From contig SPJM01000346.1 in assembly GCA_006844585.1 (NCBI GenBank), forward strand, positions 1 to 62,540: DNA of 62,540 nt, read 5' to 3'. Source of the DNA: Methylococcaceae bacterium (lineage in GTDB: Bacteria > Pseudomonadota > Gammaproteobacteria > Methylococcales > Methylomonadaceae). The position numbers and the translations under genes are program-made. Below are positions 62,284-62,540 of this stretch, piece by piece. Below the pieces are notes generated by a model. The model saw only the letters and a list, made by a program, of their open reading frames with translations, was not told the DNA's origin and searched no databases. How positions within the stretch are numbered: position 1 is the stretch's first letter; each line of letters starts with the position of its first letter.

Positions 62284-62540
62284 AAATGGAATGAGTTTGC
62301 GAAGAAGCTGAGCTAGATGAACAGTGGTTATTTGTAATAAACAAGTCAAACCAACGTTGGATTTGGCATGCCGTTGAGCATACAACAAATACGGTTGTCG
62401 CTTATGTTTTTGGTAAACGTAATACTCAAAAAATTGAACGGAAAAACTTGAATTTCAGGACATGGATTAAACGACTTGCACGAAAAACAATTTGTTTTTC
62501 AAAATCTGAAAAAATACATGATATTGGTCTAGACAATGGG
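62283..62540 (+). pseudogene. IS1 InsB-like fragment with internal deletion
   Basis: In the register starting at 62283 a TGA (62292-62294) precedes an otherwise open frame to the window end. The segments AVEHTTNTVVAYVFGKR and NTQKIERKNLNF follow one another directly at 62417-62424. In intact InsB about 45-50 residues with the DDE Asp and the region around GAYxRxLxPxKHxVGKRNTQ lie between two GKR/GRR words; a recombination between these would give this junction. The last codons (IHDIGLDNG) no longer match the usual end. Non-functional. Confidence 0.75.

Larger units (their letters stand above)
61909..62540 (+). mobile_element. IS1-family insertion sequence, degenerate, partial at the window edge
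   Basis: An IS1-type InsA is readable from about 61966 to 62283 (CPYCDDTKITKSGKSSTGTQ, TFQLDYQYKACEAGM, VRDTARVLKINQNTVI), starting without a canonical codon and having lost one cysteine of the second zinc-knuckle pair (RYFRQNTEC for RYxCxxxxC). The InsB frame from 62283 has a TGA at 62292-62294, then DEQWLFVINKSNQRWIWHAV, and later TQKIERKNLNFRTWIKRLAR. Between FGKR and NTQKIERKN a block of ~45-50 codons with the catalytic centre is missing. The left end lies near 61909, interrupting the PIN gene. Confidence 0.82.

Overview
The window looks like chromosome of a gammaproteobacterial methanotroph of the order Methylococcales. This rests on inference from gene content: a hopanoid locus carrying hpnO (the aminobacteriohopanepolyol aminotransferase typical of methanotrophs) and a eukaryote-type squalene synthase, plus four consecutive genes of tetrahydromethanopterin/methanofuran-type C1 cofactor synthesis (AfpA/DmrB-like flavoprotein, DHPS-like DUF6513, DUF447, MfnB-like). 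The composition is moderately AT-rich, there are no rRNA genes, and no CRISPR array was seen.

1-12.5 kb is a divergent hopanoid locus. On the minus strand sqs-shc-hpnG-hpnN-hpnO-dxs forms a tight operon running from isoprenoid precursor supply through squalene and hopene to side-chain trimming, amination and export. On the plus strand lie hpnH-hpnB-hpnM-mlaA (adenosylhopane synthesis, a glycosyltransferase and two envelope lipid-transport components), closed by a clear intrinsic terminator. A DASS-type anion transporter follows.

14-26 kb is an accessory envelope region. Two copies of a 158-bp palindromic element precede a three-gene set: a small secreted protein, a secreted 14-repeat WD40-caspase protein and a lipoprotein with a CsgG/FlgT-like C-terminus. 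Then come a giant secreted protein with ten PKD domains and an OmpP1/FadL porin.

26-41 kb is core metabolism. A chain of overlapping minus-strand genes carries the C1-cofactor genes, a dicarboxylate symporter, a Bfd-like ferredoxin and proA. On the plus strand are folP, a Uma2-like protein, an LRV-repeat protein, citrate synthase, a GlcG/HbpS-like protein, a short sdhAF4-like gene and sdhCDAB-sdhE. A third 158-bp element and a second palindrome type follow.

41-54.4 kb mixes signalling and housekeeping: a haem-c-containing chemoreceptor, an EF-hand protein, a cyclophilin, birA-coaX-SPOR, ctaA-HDOD-ygfZ, a frameshifted ygfX, another HDOD gene, a GAF-GGDEF cyclase and ychF. A consensus sigma70 promoter overlapping the ychF stop drives tRNA-Met.

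54.4-62.5 kb, between and beyond two tRNA genes, shows past integration. It holds integrase fragments, a beta-CASP nuclease, a MASE1-PAS-GGDEF-EAL-CZB protein, the fourth palindromic element, and a short two-hairpin chemoreceptor-like protein paired with a di-iron (ODP-type) protein. The end of the window has a heptamer tandem repeat and a PIN-toxin fragment cut by a decayed IS1-family element.
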